The notes: generated from the sequence alone by a model not told the origin. A DNA stretch of 64,000 bases from JANQMX01 sp965247175 (GCA_965247175.1 OZ252006.1:1984001-2048000), one strand, 5' to 3'; shown: positions 47,252 to 55,584, counted from the stretch's first letter. Numbers and translations are program-made.

Positions 47252-48037
47252 ATGGCCGCTCTCCCGCATCGCTGCGACTACCCGCGCTGCGCCCTGATCA
47301 CCGGGGCGGCCCGCCGGATCGGTCGGGCCTTGGCGCTGGCCCTCGCGGAGGACGGCTACGACATTGCCATCCACTACCGAAGTGCCGCCGGGGATGCCGA
47401 GAGCCTGGCCGAAGAAATCGACGCTCTGGGGCGCCGCAGCACTCTGCTCAACGCCGACCTGGCGAACGAAGCGGAGGTCGAGGGCTTGATCGCGCGCGCA
47501 ACCGATGCCTTGGGACCGGTCGGCGTGTTGATCAACAACGCCTCGACCTTCGAGATGGACAAGATCGAAGATGCGACGCGCGAGAGTTGGGACCGGCATT
47601 TGGAGCCCAACCTTCGTGCGCCCTTCCTGCTGACACAGCGCTTCGCCGCCGCCCTTCCCGAAGACAGCCACGGCGCCGTCATCAACTTACTTGATCAGCG
47701 GGTCTGGAGCCTCACGCCCTACTTCGTCAGCTACACGGTCTCGAAGTCCGCGCTCTGGGCGCTGACCCGCAGTCTGGCGCTGGCCCTGGCACCTCGCATT
47801 CGAGTCAATGCGATCGGTCCCGGGCCGACCCTGCCCAGTCCGCGCCAGAGCGATGCGCATTTCGCTCAGCAGGTCGCGGGTGTACCGCTAAAGCGTGGAC
47901 CGAGCCTGGACGAAGTCGCGCGCACCGCACGCTTCATTCTTTCGGCGTCGTCCATGACCGGGCAGATGATCGCACTGGACGGCGGGCAACATCTTGGATG
48001 GCGGCATGAGGCAGAGAGTGGCCCGGCTATCGAATGA
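47252..48037 (+). CDS. SDR-family oxidoreductase, pteridine-reductase-like
   Basis: A 261-residue short-chain dehydrogenase: LITGAARRIGRALALALAEDG gives the NADP-binding TGxxxRIG variant typical of pteridine reductases/FolM, HYRSAAGDAE supports NADP, NNAS and YTVSKSALW (catalytic Tyr and Lys) are intact, and GPGPTLPS replaces the usual PG motif. Members reduce dihydrobiopterin or dihydrofolate. In several alphaproteobacteria this gene is followed by folB; here only a short unrecognised frame follows, overlapping by four bases. Confidence 0.88.
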   Translation: MAALPHRCDYPRCALITGAARRIGRALALALAEDGYDIAIHYRSAAGDAESLAEEIDALGRRSTLLNADLANEAEVEGLIARATDALGPVGVLINNASTFEMDKIEDATRESWDRHLEPNLRAPFLLTQRFAAALPEDSHGAVINLLDQRVWSLTPYFVSYTVSKSALWALTRSLALALAPRIRVNAIGPGPTLPSPRQSDAHFAQQVAGVPLKRGPSLDEVARTARFILSASSMTGQMIALDGGQHLGWRHEAESGPAIE

Positions 48038-48240
48038 ATGACGTTGCGACTCACCGGCCATTTCCAGACAAGATCTTGACAGTCGAAATCGACGCGCCGC
48101 TCCCAGGCAAAATTCGCAAAGTGCCGATTGCTCCCTTTATTTGTGTCGCTTCTGTTAAGCGCTTGTTTACTATAAACTTTGGCCATGTGACGGCAGGGTT
48201 TGTACACAGTGCCGATGACCTCGCAAATAACCCGGTCTAA
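48034..48240 (+). CDS. Short doubtful frame after the reductase gene
   Basis: A 68-codon frame whose ATG overlaps the reductase stop as ATGA, the arrangement of a coupled gene. The translation has no signature that I recognise, and it is A+T-richer than its neighbours. It could be a real small gene, a decayed dihydroneopterin aldolase (folB), which is expected at this spot, or chance. Confidence 0.3.
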   Translation: MNDVATHRPFPDKILTVEIDAPLPGKIRKVPIAPFICVASVKRLFTINFGHVTAGFVHSADDLANNPV

Positions 48241-48399
48241 GCCGCGAGCCATACAACAGTTTGACAGTTTCTTGAATGAAAGAGAGTAAGTTATTCTTAA
48301 AAATCAATGACTTGGAAATTTGCCTAAAAAATAGGCAAAGCGAAGGCAGAGTAGGGTTTCTCTGCGGTAAGACCCCTGCGCAAGAACTTGGCCACAGCT

Positions 48400-48408
48400 T
48401 TATCCACA
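48400..48408 (+). promoter_or_regulatory. Perfect DnaA box
   Basis: TTATCCACA, the strict DnaA consensus, with a one-mismatch relaxed box TTGTCCACG on the opposite strand at 48414-48422, centred 14 bases away. Confidence 0.55.
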
Positions 48409-48491
48409 AGATCCGTGGACAAGCTGCCGCGCGCCCCGCGGGAAGATGTCCCCACCCTTCCCTTCGTCGTTGGCGCAATCAGTGCGCCAGA

Positions 48492-48506
48492 GAACAAAAC
48501 ACGAAA
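48492..48506 (+). promoter_or_regulatory. LexA-like (SOS) box 1
   Basis: GAAC-AAAACAC-GAAA matches the alphaproteobacterial LexA motif GAAC-N7-GAAC with one mismatch. It lies about 220 bases upstream of uvrC, a DNA-repair gene. Confidence 0.5.
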
Positions 48507-48560
48507 AACGATCTCTCTTAGGCATCTGGCCAGATCTTAGAACGCAATGAGTGCGACAGA

Positions 48561-48575
48561 GAACGAAAAGTGAAA
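48561..48575 (+). promoter_or_regulatory. LexA-like (SOS) box 2
   Basis: GAAC-GAAAAGT-GAAA, with the same single mismatch as box 1 at the same offset in the second repeat copy, about 150 bases before uvrC. Confidence 0.5.
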
Positions 48576-48724
48576 ACGCTCTGCATGAAGCACAAACCAA
48601 AGCACTGGACAGGAGATCGATTGACGGGGTTCTTTGTTGGATCGAGGGGGCTGGGCTCCACCTTCCCATTGCCCCACCATGATAGCCGGGCCAGAGACCG
48701 GTAAGGACCACAGAGGCGAGAGAC

Positions 48725-50824
48725 ATGGCACGCCAGAAGGGGCGACAGCGCAAGAAGGACCCGACCGCCGGCGGCAAGCGCGCCGTCGCCGTCCTCAGCG
48801 ATGATGCCTGGACGCCCGTCGGTCCGCTGGCGCCGCTCGGCCTCTCCGAGGATGGCGTTGCCTTTGTCCCGGCAGGGTCGCCGGCGAAGGACGGCTCAGA
48901 CGAGGCAACAGAGGAAAACGACGCCGAGGCCTCGCCAAGTGGCCTGGCCGCCGGTCTAGAGGTACTCAAGGAAGGAGTGCGCACCCTGCCGCAGAACCCG
49001 GGCGTCTATCGTATGCTCGATCGCAAGGGCGATGCGCTCTACGTCGGCAAGGCCAGCAATCTGAAGCGGCGCGTCACCTCCTACACGCAGCTCAGCAAAC
49101 TCCCGCGGCGGCTGCAGCGCATGGTCGCCGAGACAGTCAGCCTGGAGGTGGTCACCACCCACACGGAAGTCGAAGCGCTGCTGCTCGAGAGCAATCTGAT
49201 CAAGCGGCTGATGCCGCGCTACAACGTTCTGCTGCGCGACGACAAGTCCTTCCCCTACATCCTCATCACCGACGATCACAGCTTCCCGCAGATCGCCAAG
49301 CACCGGGGCGCCCACGATCAGCCCGGCGCCTACTACGGCCCCTTCGCCTCGGCCGGCGCCGTCAATCGCACGGTGACCGCGCTGGAGAAGGCCTTCCTGC
49401 TGCGCTCCTGCTCCGACCACGTCTTCGCCAGCCGCACCCGCCCCTGCCTGATGCACCAGATCAAGCGTTGCAGCGCGCCTTGCGTCGACCGCATCTCGCA
49501 GGAGGCCTATGGGGAGCTGGTGGAAGAGGCCAAGGCCTTCCTGACCGGACACTCGCGGGATATCCAGTCCAGCCTGGCCGAGGAAATGCAGGGGGCCGCC
49601 GAACGGCTGGATTTCGAGGCGGCGGCTCGCTATCGCGACCGGCTGAGGGCCATGGCCCACGTGCAGTCCCATCAGGACATCAACGTGGAAGGCATCGACG
49701 ATGCCGACGTGCTGGTCGCGGCGCGCGAAGGCGGCCAGACCTGCGTCCAGGTCTTCTTCTTCCGCGCCGGACGCAACTTCGGCAATCGCGCCTACTTCCC
49801 GCAGCACGACAAGCAGCTCGAGACCGAGGATGTGCTGGCTGCCTTCGTGGCCCAGTTCTACGACAACAAACCGGTGCCCAAGCTCGTGCTGCTCAGCCAC
49901 GCCCTCAAGGAGCAAGACCTGATCGGCGAAGCCCTGAGCCATGCCACGCAGAGGCGCATCGAGCTGCTGGTTCCCAAGCGCGGCGACAAACGCAAGATCA
50001 TCGAAGCGGCGCTCAGCAACGCCCGCGAAGCTCTGGCCCGGCGCCTCGCCGAAAGCTCTGCGCAACGCCGCCTGCTCGCCGGTCTCGCCGACTGCCTGGG
50101 TCTCGAGCAGGCCCCGGAGCGCGTGGAAGTCTACGACAACAGCCACATCCAGGGCAGCAGCCCCTACGGTGCCATGATCGTCGCCGGCGCCGAGGGCTTC
50201 CGGAAATCCGCCTACCGCAAGTTCGCCATCCGCGGGAATGCCGCGAAGCCCGATCAAAAGGGTCCAGAGGACGAGCCCCGCTTCGGCGGCGACGATTATG
50301 GGATGATGCGAGAGGTCATCCGCCGCCGCTTCTCGCGCGCCATGAAGGAAGACCCGGAGCGCAGCAGCGGCAACTGGCCCGATCTGGTGCTGCTGGACGG
50401 CGGGCGCGGGCAGTTGAGTTCGGCGCTGGAAGTCCTGGCGGATCTGGGACTGGAGGACGTCGCCATTGCCGCCGTGGCCAAGGGGCCGGAGCGCGATGCC
50501 GGCCGTGAGCGTATCTTCCTGCCCGGACAGGCCCCGATTCTGCTCGAGCCCAAGGACCCGGTGCTCTATTTCATTCAGCGCCTGCGCGACGAAGCTCATC
50601 GCTTTGCCATCGGCACCCATCGCCGCGGCCGCGCCAAGGCGCAGCTCTCATCGGCGCTGGACGAGGTGCCTGGCGTCGGCAGCAAGCGCAAGCGGGCCTT
50701 GCTGCTGCATTTCGGCTCAGCCAAGGCCGTGCGGCAGGCGGGTCTCGCCGACCTGGAAGCCGTCGAAGGCATCAGCAAAGGGGTCGCGAAGAAGGTCTAT
50801 GACTTCTTCCATGGTGGTCCCTGA
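48725..50824 (+). CDS. uvrC: Excinuclease ABC subunit C
   Basis: A 699-residue nuclease that makes both incisions in nucleotide-excision repair with UvrA and UvrB. The GIY-YIG domain starts near 91 (NPGVYRMLDRKG, LYVGKASNLKRRV), followed by the Cys-rich-like region CLMHQIKRCSAPC, the UvrB-binding segment (LAEEMQGAAERLDFEAAARYRDRL in outline), the RNase H-like nuclease (EVYDNSHIQGS, LVLLDGGRGQL), and C-terminal helix-hairpin-helix (VPGVGSKRKRALL, VEGISKGVAKKV). An extra N-terminal 75-80 residues, acidic and low in conservation, precede the core. Upstream LexA-like boxes suggest SOS control. Confidence 0.97.
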   Translation: MARQKGRQRKKDPTAGGKRAVAVLSDDAWTPVGPLAPLGLSEDGVAFVPAGSPAKDGSDEATEENDAEASPSGLAAGLEVLKEGVRTLPQNPGVYRMLDRKGDALYVGKASNLKRRVTSYTQLSKLPRRLQRMVAETVSLEVVTTHTEVEALLLESNLIKRLMPRYNVLLRDDKSFPYILITDDHSFPQIAKHRGAHDQPGAYYGPFASAGAVNRTVTALEKAFLLRSCSDHVFASRTRPCLMHQIKRCSAPCVDRISQEAYGELVEEAKAFLTGHSRDIQSSLAEEMQGAAERLDFEAAARYRDRLRAMAHVQSHQDINVEGIDDADVLVAAREGGQTCVQVFFFRAGRNFGNRAYFPQHDKQLETEDVLAAFVAQFYDNKPVPKLVLLSHALKEQDLIGEALSHATQRRIELLVPKRGDKRKIIEAALSNAREALARRLAESSAQRRLLAGLADCLGLEQAPERVEVYDNSHIQGSSPYGAMIVAGAEGFRKSAYRKFAIRGNAAKPDQKGPEDEPRFGGDDYGMMREVIRRRFSRAMKEDPERSSGNWPDLVLLDGGRGQLSSALEVLADLGLEDVAIAAVAKGPERDAGRERIFLPGQAPILLEPKDPVLYFIQRLRDEAHRFAIGTHRRGRAKAQLSSALDEVPGVGSKRKRALLLHFGSAKAVRQAGLADLEAVEGISKGVAKKVYDFFHGGP

Positions 50825-51074
50825 CCGGCTCGCGCACGTTTTACGCGATCGATGAACCGGGACTGGGGTATTTTCGCAACAGTTTCGGCCGTTTGACGGG
50901 AATGTAATTCGCCTGACAAAGCAACTGTGATTATATGGTGTGCAGGTGCGAGGGGCTCGGCAAATTGCCCGGTTCCGGGCGCAGTAGGGTCCGATTTTAA
51001 CTGTCGAATAGGCGAATTGGCTTAGGGTGACGCCGGCCCGATGGGGTGGTCAGCGTGGGAGATCTCCAGAAAGA

Positions 51075-51611
51075 ATGATGCGGTACTTCTCCATACAAGG
51101 GCTGTACCGGCAGCTGTTGCGCCATGTGCGCCGGAATCCCTTGGATGAGGGGAAGTTCGCGCGGTCCATGGCGCTCGGCCTTTTCATCGGCTGTTCTCCC
51201 ACCGTCGGACTGCAGATGGTCATCTCGATCGCGGTCTGCATTCTGCTCAACCGCCTGATCGCGTTGAAGTTCGATGCAGCGATCACGATTTTCGCCACGC
51301 TGATCGTCAACCCGGTGACCATGGTACCGGTCTACTCGCTCTATCTCTCGATCGGCTGTCTCTTCGTGTCCTGCGGCGGCGTGACCGAGATCACCAGCTC
51401 CGAGGGCCTGCTTGAGATCATCTCCAGCGGCGGCGTGGTCTATCTCGCCATCATCCTCGGCAGCATTCCCTTTATGATCGTCTTGACGATCGTCGGCTAT
51501 TTCCTCAGCCGGCGGCTGTTCGCCTATGTGGCAGAGCGTCTGAAGAAGAAGTTCGCCAACTTCAAGAAACCACGACTGCCGAAGCTGCGCCGCAAGCAGA
51601 CCCAAAGCTGA
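51075..51611 (+). CDS. DUF2062 membrane protein
   Basis: A 178-residue inner-membrane protein with about three hydrophobic segments and the DUF2062 pattern KFARSMALGLFIGCSPTVGLQM, NRLIALKF and LIVNPVTMVPVYSLY. The C terminus is very basic (LKKKFANFKKPRLPKLRRKQ). Family function unknown. ATG 51075 or the adjacent ATG 51078 are both possible; an earlier start at 51027 adds non-conserved residues. It lies between uvrC and pgsA, same strand. Confidence 0.87.
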   Translation: MMRYFSIQGLYRQLLRHVRRNPLDEGKFARSMALGLFIGCSPTVGLQMVISIAVCILLNRLIALKFDAAITIFATLIVNPVTMVPVYSLYLSIGCLFVSCGGVTEITSSEGLLEIISSGGVVYLAIILGSIPFMIVLTIVGYFLSRRLFAYVAERLKKKFANFKKPRLPKLRRKQTQS

Positions 51612-51693
51612 AGCTGCCCCAGACCGGGTTTGCCGGCCGAGGAAGGCTTACGTATAGAGCAGCGGAGCCCCCGGCCGTCCTTTGCGCTCAACC

Positions 51694-52263
51694 ATGACCT
51701 CGCTGCCCAATCTTCTGACCCTCGCCCGCATCGCCGTCATTCCTGTGATCGTCGCGCTGCTCTATGTGGCGACCGATTCGGCGCGTTGGGCCGCGCTCCT
51801 GCTCTTCATGGCCGCCTGCGCCACGGATTACCTCGACGGCTACCTGGCTCGGACCCGCGGTGAGGTCTCAGCCCTGGGCCGCTTTCTGGACCCGATCGCC
51901 GATAAGCTGCTGGTGGTCGCCGTCATCGTCATTGTGACGGCTCAGGGCTGGCTCGGCATTGTCGGCGTCCTGGCCGGGTTGGCCATCATCTGCCGCGAGA
52001 TTCTCGTCTCCGGGCTGCGGGAGTACCTTGCCGAGTTCCAGGTGGTCGTCCACGTCAGCCGGCTCGCCAAGTGGAAGACGGCGGTGCAAATGCTGGCACT
52101 TGCCGTGCTGATTCTCGGCCAAGCCGGTCCTACTGCCTTGCATTTGGCCGAGCTGGGCGAAGCGCTCTTGGTTATCGCCGCGCTGCTGACCCTCATCACC
52201 GGCTACCAATACCTGCGCGAGGGCATACGGCACATGACCTCCCCGGCCAGCGGCAACGGTTGA
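51694..52263 (+). CDS. pgsA: CDP-diacylglycerol--glycerol-3-phosphate 3-phosphatidyltransferase
   Basis: A 189-residue membrane enzyme that makes phosphatidylglycerol phosphate, the committed step to phosphatidylglycerol and cardiolipin. The CDP-alcohol phosphotransferase motif is complete: DYLDGYLARTRG then LGRFLDPIADK, giving the four metal-binding Asp residues. Several hydrophobic helices follow. Start at the ATG (51694) beginning TSLPNLLTLARI, as is standard. The uvrC-pgsA neighbourhood with molybdopterin genes is a common alphaproteobacterial arrangement. Confidence 0.95.
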   Translation: MTSLPNLLTLARIAVIPVIVALLYVATDSARWAALLLFMAACATDYLDGYLARTRGEVSALGRFLDPIADKLLVVAVIVIVTAQGWLGIVGVLAGLAIICREILVSGLREYLAEFQVVVHVSRLAKWKTAVQMLALAVLILGQAGPTALHLAELGEALLVIAALLTLITGYQYLREGIRHMTSPASGNG

Positions 52264-52313
52264 CTTCGGCCGCAGGGCTCCCCTCTTCTTACTCAATGGA
52301 GACGCAAGGACAA

Positions 52314-52844
52314 ATGCGTGTGCTGGGACTGGCCGGATGGAGCGGCAGCGGCAAGACCACCTTGGTCTGCAAGCTGCTTCCTGCCTTGGTGCGGCGTGGG
52401 CTGAGCGTTTCAACCATGAAGCACGCTCATCACAGCTTCGACGTCGACAAGCCGGGCAAGGACTCCTACGAGCATCGCGCGGCCGGCGCCACCGAGGTGA
52501 TGATCAGCTCGGCGAACCGCTGGGCCTTGATGCATGAGAACCGTGACGCCCCCGAAGCCGACGTGGCGATGCTCAAGGGCCATATGACGCCGGTCGATCT
52601 CTTGATCATCGAGGGCTTCAAGCAGGAGAGCCACGAGAAGATCGAAGTCCACCGGCCGAGCCTTGGTCATCCTCTTCTCGCCGCCCGTGACCCACACATT
52701 GTCGCTATCGCCAGCGATGGACCGGTGCCGGACGCAGCCAACCTGAATGGTGGATTGCCGGTCATCGACCTCAACGATGTCGAAGCGCTGGCAGACTTCG
52801 TGATCGCCCACTGTGGTCTGCAAGCGGCGACGGACGCGGCCTGA
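52314..52844 (+). CDS. mobB: Molybdopterin-guanine dinucleotide biosynthesis protein B
   Basis: A 176-residue GTP-binding P-loop protein: GLAGWSGSGKTTLVCKLL near the N terminus is the Walker A loop, KHAHHSFDVDKPGKDSYEHRAAGA follows in outline, and DLLIIEGFKQE is the Walker B region. It helps MobA attach GMP to molybdopterin. Start at 52314 is favoured by AAGGA just upstream; ATG 52296 is possible. The stop overlaps the start of moeA (TGATG). Confidence 0.93.
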   Translation: MRVLGLAGWSGSGKTTLVCKLLPALVRRGLSVSTMKHAHHSFDVDKPGKDSYEHRAAGATEVMISSANRWALMHENRDAPEADVAMLKGHMTPVDLLIIEGFKQESHEKIEVHRPSLGHPLLAARDPHIVAIASDGPVPDAANLNGGLPVIDLNDVEALADFVIAHCGLQAATDAA

Positions 52845-54100
52845 TGGCACAGTTGAGCGACGACTGCTTCGCCCACGGTGGGCGCCTCATGTCGCGCGAC
52901 GAGGCACTCGCCCTCCTGGCTGAGCGGATCACACGGGTCACCGACGACCAGATGCTGCCGCTGCCAGAGTGCCTTGGACATATCCTCAGCGAGGAGATCG
53001 TCTCCCCCATCGCCGTGCCGCGGCACGACAATTCCGCCGTCGACGGCTATGCCGTCTTCTTCGACGATCTAGACCCAGGACAAGAGACGCGGCTGCCGAT
53101 CACCGGCCGCGCTGCCGCCGGCCATCCCCTGGATGGGCCGGCGCACCGTGGGCAAGCCATCCGCATCTTCACCGGCGCCCTGATGCCCGAGGGGCCGGAC
53201 ACGGTGATGATGCAGGAAGACTGCCGGCTGGACGGAGAGCAGGTGATCATTCAGCCCGGCATCAAGCGTGGCGCCAACCGGCGCCTGGCCGGCGAGGATA
53301 TCGCCGAGGGCGGCACGGTGCTGCAGGCCGGCCGACGCCTGCGGCCCCAGGACATCGGCCAGGCCGCCGCCGTGGGACGCACGACGCTGACCGTTTCAAA
53401 AGCGTTGCGCGTGGCGCTCTTCTCCACCGGCGACGAGCTGCGCGAGCCGGGAAGCGCCCTGGACGACGGCAGCATCTACGACTCCAACCGCTTCACCCTC
53501 GGCGCCCTATTGCGCGCGGCCGGCTGCACGGTCAGCGACCTCGGCATCCTGCGCGATCAGCGCGCCGTGCTGGAAGACGCCCTGGGCGAAGCCGCCGAGA
53601 CCCATGACTTGATCGTCACGTCCGGCGGCATCTCCGTCGGCGAGGAGGACCACGTCAAGCAGGCGGTCGAGGCCCATGGCCGGCTGCATGCCTGGCGCCT
53701 GGCGATCAAGCCCGGCCGGCCCATCGCGCTCGGTCAGGTCGGCGGCGTCCCCTTCGTCGGCCTACCCGGCAATCCGGCGGCGGTCGTCGTTACCTTTCTC
53801 AACATCGTCCGCCCCTTGGTGCTGCGCCTGATGGGCGGGAGCGAGCTCTCGCCGCACTACTTCCAGGTCACCGCCGGCTTCTCCCACAAGAAGAAGAAGA
53901 ACCGGCGCGAGTGGGTGCGCGCGCGGCTGGAACCGACCGGCGACGGCACCTGGCTGGCGCAGAAGTTCCCCCGCGAGGGTGCCGGTATCCTCTCTTCCCT
54001 CGTCGAGTCCGACGGCTTGATCGAGCTGCCCGAGGACATGACGCTTCTGGAGCCCGGCCGCAAGGTCAGCTTCCTGCCCTTCAGCGAGGTCTTGTCATGA
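52844..54100 (+). CDS. moeA: Molybdopterin molybdenumtransferase
   Basis: A 418-residue enzyme inserting molybdate into adenylylated molybdopterin. Landmarks: VPRHDNSAVDGYAV near 62-75 with its substrate-binding Asp, GRAAAGHP, IFTGALMPEGPDTVMMQED, FSTGDEL, YDSNRF, TSGGISVGEEDHVK, and FVGLPGNPAAVVVTF. Complete in length. It overlaps mobB upstream by a base and moaD downstream by four (ATGA), so the three are translated in series. Confidence 0.96.
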   Translation: MAQLSDDCFAHGGRLMSRDEALALLAERITRVTDDQMLPLPECLGHILSEEIVSPIAVPRHDNSAVDGYAVFFDDLDPGQETRLPITGRAAAGHPLDGPAHRGQAIRIFTGALMPEGPDTVMMQEDCRLDGEQVIIQPGIKRGANRRLAGEDIAEGGTVLQAGRRLRPQDIGQAAAVGRTTLTVSKALRVALFSTGDELREPGSALDDGSIYDSNRFTLGALLRAAGCTVSDLGILRDQRAVLEDALGEAAETHDLIVTSGGISVGEEDHVKQAVEAHGRLHAWRLAIKPGRPIALGQVGGVPFVGLPGNPAAVVVTFLNIVRPLVLRLMGGSELSPHYFQVTAGFSHKKKKNRREWVRARLEPTGDGTWLAQKFPREGAGILSSLVESDGLIELPEDMTLLEPGRKVSFLPFSEVLS

Positions 54101-54348
54101 AGCTCATCTATTTCGCCTGGCTCAAGACCAAGGTCGGCCATGCCGAGGAGGAGGTCGCCCCACCGGCGGAGGTCGCAACAGTGGCGGCGCTGATGGACTG
54201 GCTTGCGGCCCGCGGCGAGGGCTATGCCGAGGCCCTGGCAGATCGGGCGGCCATCCGGGTCGCCGTCAATCAGGAATACGCCAAACCCGGTGATCAGGTG
54301 AAGCCGGGCGACGAGGTTGCCTTCTTCCCCCCGGTAACGGGAGGATAG
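54097..54348 (+). CDS. moaD: Molybdopterin synthase sulfur-carrier subunit
   Basis: An 83-residue beta-grasp protein starting MKLIYFAWLK and ending PPVTGG. The terminal Gly-Gly is thiocarboxylated by MoeB and donates sulfur to precursor Z within molybdopterin synthase. VAVNQEYAKPGDQVKPGDEVAFF is the usual middle, in outline. The start overlaps moeA by ATGA, and moaE follows 41 bases later, giving the MoaD-MoaE pair. Confidence 0.95.
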   Translation: MKLIYFAWLKTKVGHAEEEVAPPAEVATVAALMDWLAARGEGYAEALADRAAIRVAVNQEYAKPGDQVKPGDEVAFFPPVTGG

Positions 54349-54389
54349 GCGGACAACGGCCAATAGATCGGCCAGAGGAGCGAAGAACC

Positions 54390-54872
54390 ATGATCAGGGT
54401 GCAGCGCGAAGACTTCGACCTCGGCGCCGAGCTGGCAGCCTTGACCCGTGGGCGTCATGACATCGGCGGACTCTGCTCCTTTGTCGGTCTGGTCCGTGAC
54501 ATGGCACCAATCGACGGGGAGACCACCGGCATCTCGGCCATGACCCTGGAACACTATCCCGGCATGACCGAGAAGATGTTGGCCCGCATCGAAGCGGAAG
54601 CTCAGGAGCGTTGGCCCCTCAGCGCCTCCCTGATCATTCACCGCTACGGCCGCATGGAGCCCGGCGAACAGATCGTCCTGGTCGCCGCCGCCAGCGCCCA
54701 CCGCGAAGCTGCTTTCGAGGCCTGCCATTTCCTCATCGACTGGCTGAAGACCAAAGCCCCCTTCTGGAAGGTGGAGTCGACCGAGGACGGCCGCGAAGCC
54801 TGGGTCGCCGCGCGTGACAGCGACGACGATGCGGCCGCGCGCTGGCAGCGCCGCGACGAAGCCGCCGAGTAA
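54390..54872 (+). CDS. moaE: Molybdopterin synthase catalytic subunit
   Basis: A 160-residue catalytic subunit, which converts precursor Z to molybdopterin using MoaD thiocarboxylate. Motifs are GGLCSFVGLVRDM, LEHYPGMTEKML, IHRYGRMEPGEQIVLVAAASAHREAAFEAC (read in pieces) and the Lys-rich active-site KTKAPFWK. The ribosome site GAGGAG is ten bases upstream. moaA, moaC and mobA are absent, so early and late steps are encoded elsewhere. Confidence 0.96.
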   Translation: MIRVQREDFDLGAELAALTRGRHDIGGLCSFVGLVRDMAPIDGETTGISAMTLEHYPGMTEKMLARIEAEAQERWPLSASLIIHRYGRMEPGEQIVLVAAASAHREAAFEACHFLIDWLKTKAPFWKVESTEDGREAWVAARDSDDDAAARWQRRDEAAE

Positions 54873-54888
54873 CGCGGCGAGACAAGGC

Positions 54889-55560
54889 ATGCCGCTCTAC
54901 CGCAAAGCCGCAGATTTTCAACGTCTCGACGAGGACAGCTTAGCCGCTTGGCGCGAGATTCCTGCCGCGGTCGCCTCAGACTGCATGAACCGAGCACAAA
55001 CGATGTCCGCGGCCATGAAGCCGCTGGCGCCCGGGATGCGGCTCTGCGCCCAGGCCCGCACGGTGGCCTGCATGGTCGGCGACAACGGCCCGATCCATGC
55101 GGCCGTCCGGCTGATCGAGCCGGAGCGCGGCGAAGCCTTGATCATCGCAGCCGGCGGCTACCAAGACACTGCCATCTGGGGCGGGTTGCTGACGCAAGCT
55201 GCCATGGCCCGCGGGCTTGCCGGGGTTGTGGTCGACGGTGCCGTGCGGGACTCAGCCGAGATTCGCGAGCTTGGCTTTCCCTGCTTCGCCTCCGCCGTCG
55301 TGCCGGCCGGGCCCCATAAGGGCTTCGGCGGCACCATCGACGGCACCCTGTCTTGTGCCGGCTGCGTGCTGCGGCCGGGGGACTTGGTCCTTGGCGACGA
55401 CGACGGGGTTGCCGTCGTCCCGCTGGAGCGGCAAGCCGAAGTGCTTGCCGCCGCGCGCAAGAAGATTGCTCAAGAGGAGGAGGCGCTCGGTCGCCTCACC
55501 GACGGCGAGAGCTTGGCCGATCAGTTCGGCATACCCGAACCGACCGTCGTCGACAGCTAG
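54889..55560 (+). CDS. RraA-like / HMG-aldolase-type protein
   Basis: A 223-residue RraA-fold protein. GYQDTAIWGGLLTQAAMARGLAGVVVDGAVRD in outline holds the metal and substrate motif, with GAVRDSAEI giving the DGxxRD signature of 4-hydroxy-4-methyl-2-oxoglutarate/oxaloacetate aldolases, and VVPAGPHKGFGG follows. The helix carrying a catalytic Glu/Asp appears kept (LGDDDGVAVVP). It may cleave a 2-oxo acid rather than inhibit RNase E. Starts 17 bases after moaE, so co-transcription is probable though its link to molybdopterin is not obvious. Confidence 0.87.
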   Translation: MPLYRKAADFQRLDEDSLAAWREIPAAVASDCMNRAQTMSAAMKPLAPGMRLCAQARTVACMVGDNGPIHAAVRLIEPERGEALIIAAGGYQDTAIWGGLLTQAAMARGLAGVVVDGAVRDSAEIRELGFPCFASAVVPAGPHKGFGGTIDGTLSCAGCVLRPGDLVLGDDDGVAVVPLERQAEVLAAARKKIAQEEEALGRLTDGESLADQFGIPEPTVVDS

Positions 55561-55584
55561 CGCCGGCCCCCGTGTAGAGAGTCA

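Larger units (their letters stand above)
48474..48582 (+). repeat. 41-nt imperfect direct repeat, two copies
   Basis: Copies at 48474-48514 and 48543-48582 (start-to-start 69 bases) agree at 33 of 41 aligned positions with one single-base gap. Each contains GAAC-N7-GAAA at the same offset, and the palindrome ATCTGGCCAGAT lies between. Confidence 0.85.
48241..48724. other. Gene-free regulatory or origin-like stretch before uvrC
   Basis: No supported gene. The left half is A+T-richer than the window. It contains an eight-pair hairpin TTTGCCTA/TAGGCAAA (48319-48339), a perfect DnaA box (48400-48408) with a weaker inverted one at 48414-48422, two LexA-like boxes inside a long direct repeat, and the 12-base palindrome ATCTGGCCAGAT (48524-48535). 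An apparent 194-codon antisense frame here just reflects the repeat. Confidence 0.7.

Noticed and set aside
48157..48171. TTAA-GCGCTTG-TTTA as a third CtrA box
   Set aside because: One base off the consensus and inside a doubtful frame; mentioned only as context for the DnaA box.
48400..48984. 194-codon minus-strand frame covering the gap before uvrC, with an internal protein repeat
   Set aside because: The protein repeat is merely the translated 41-nt DNA repeat, and the rest is antisense to the uvrC N terminus.
48956..50620. 554-codon open frame opposite uvrC
   Set aside because: uvrC is unmistakable on the plus strand; the reverse frame shows no known fold.
50960..50980. GCCCGGTTCCGGGC as a terminator after uvrC
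   Set aside because: The loop is too small for the full stem, no T-run follows, and it lies about 140 bases past the stop.
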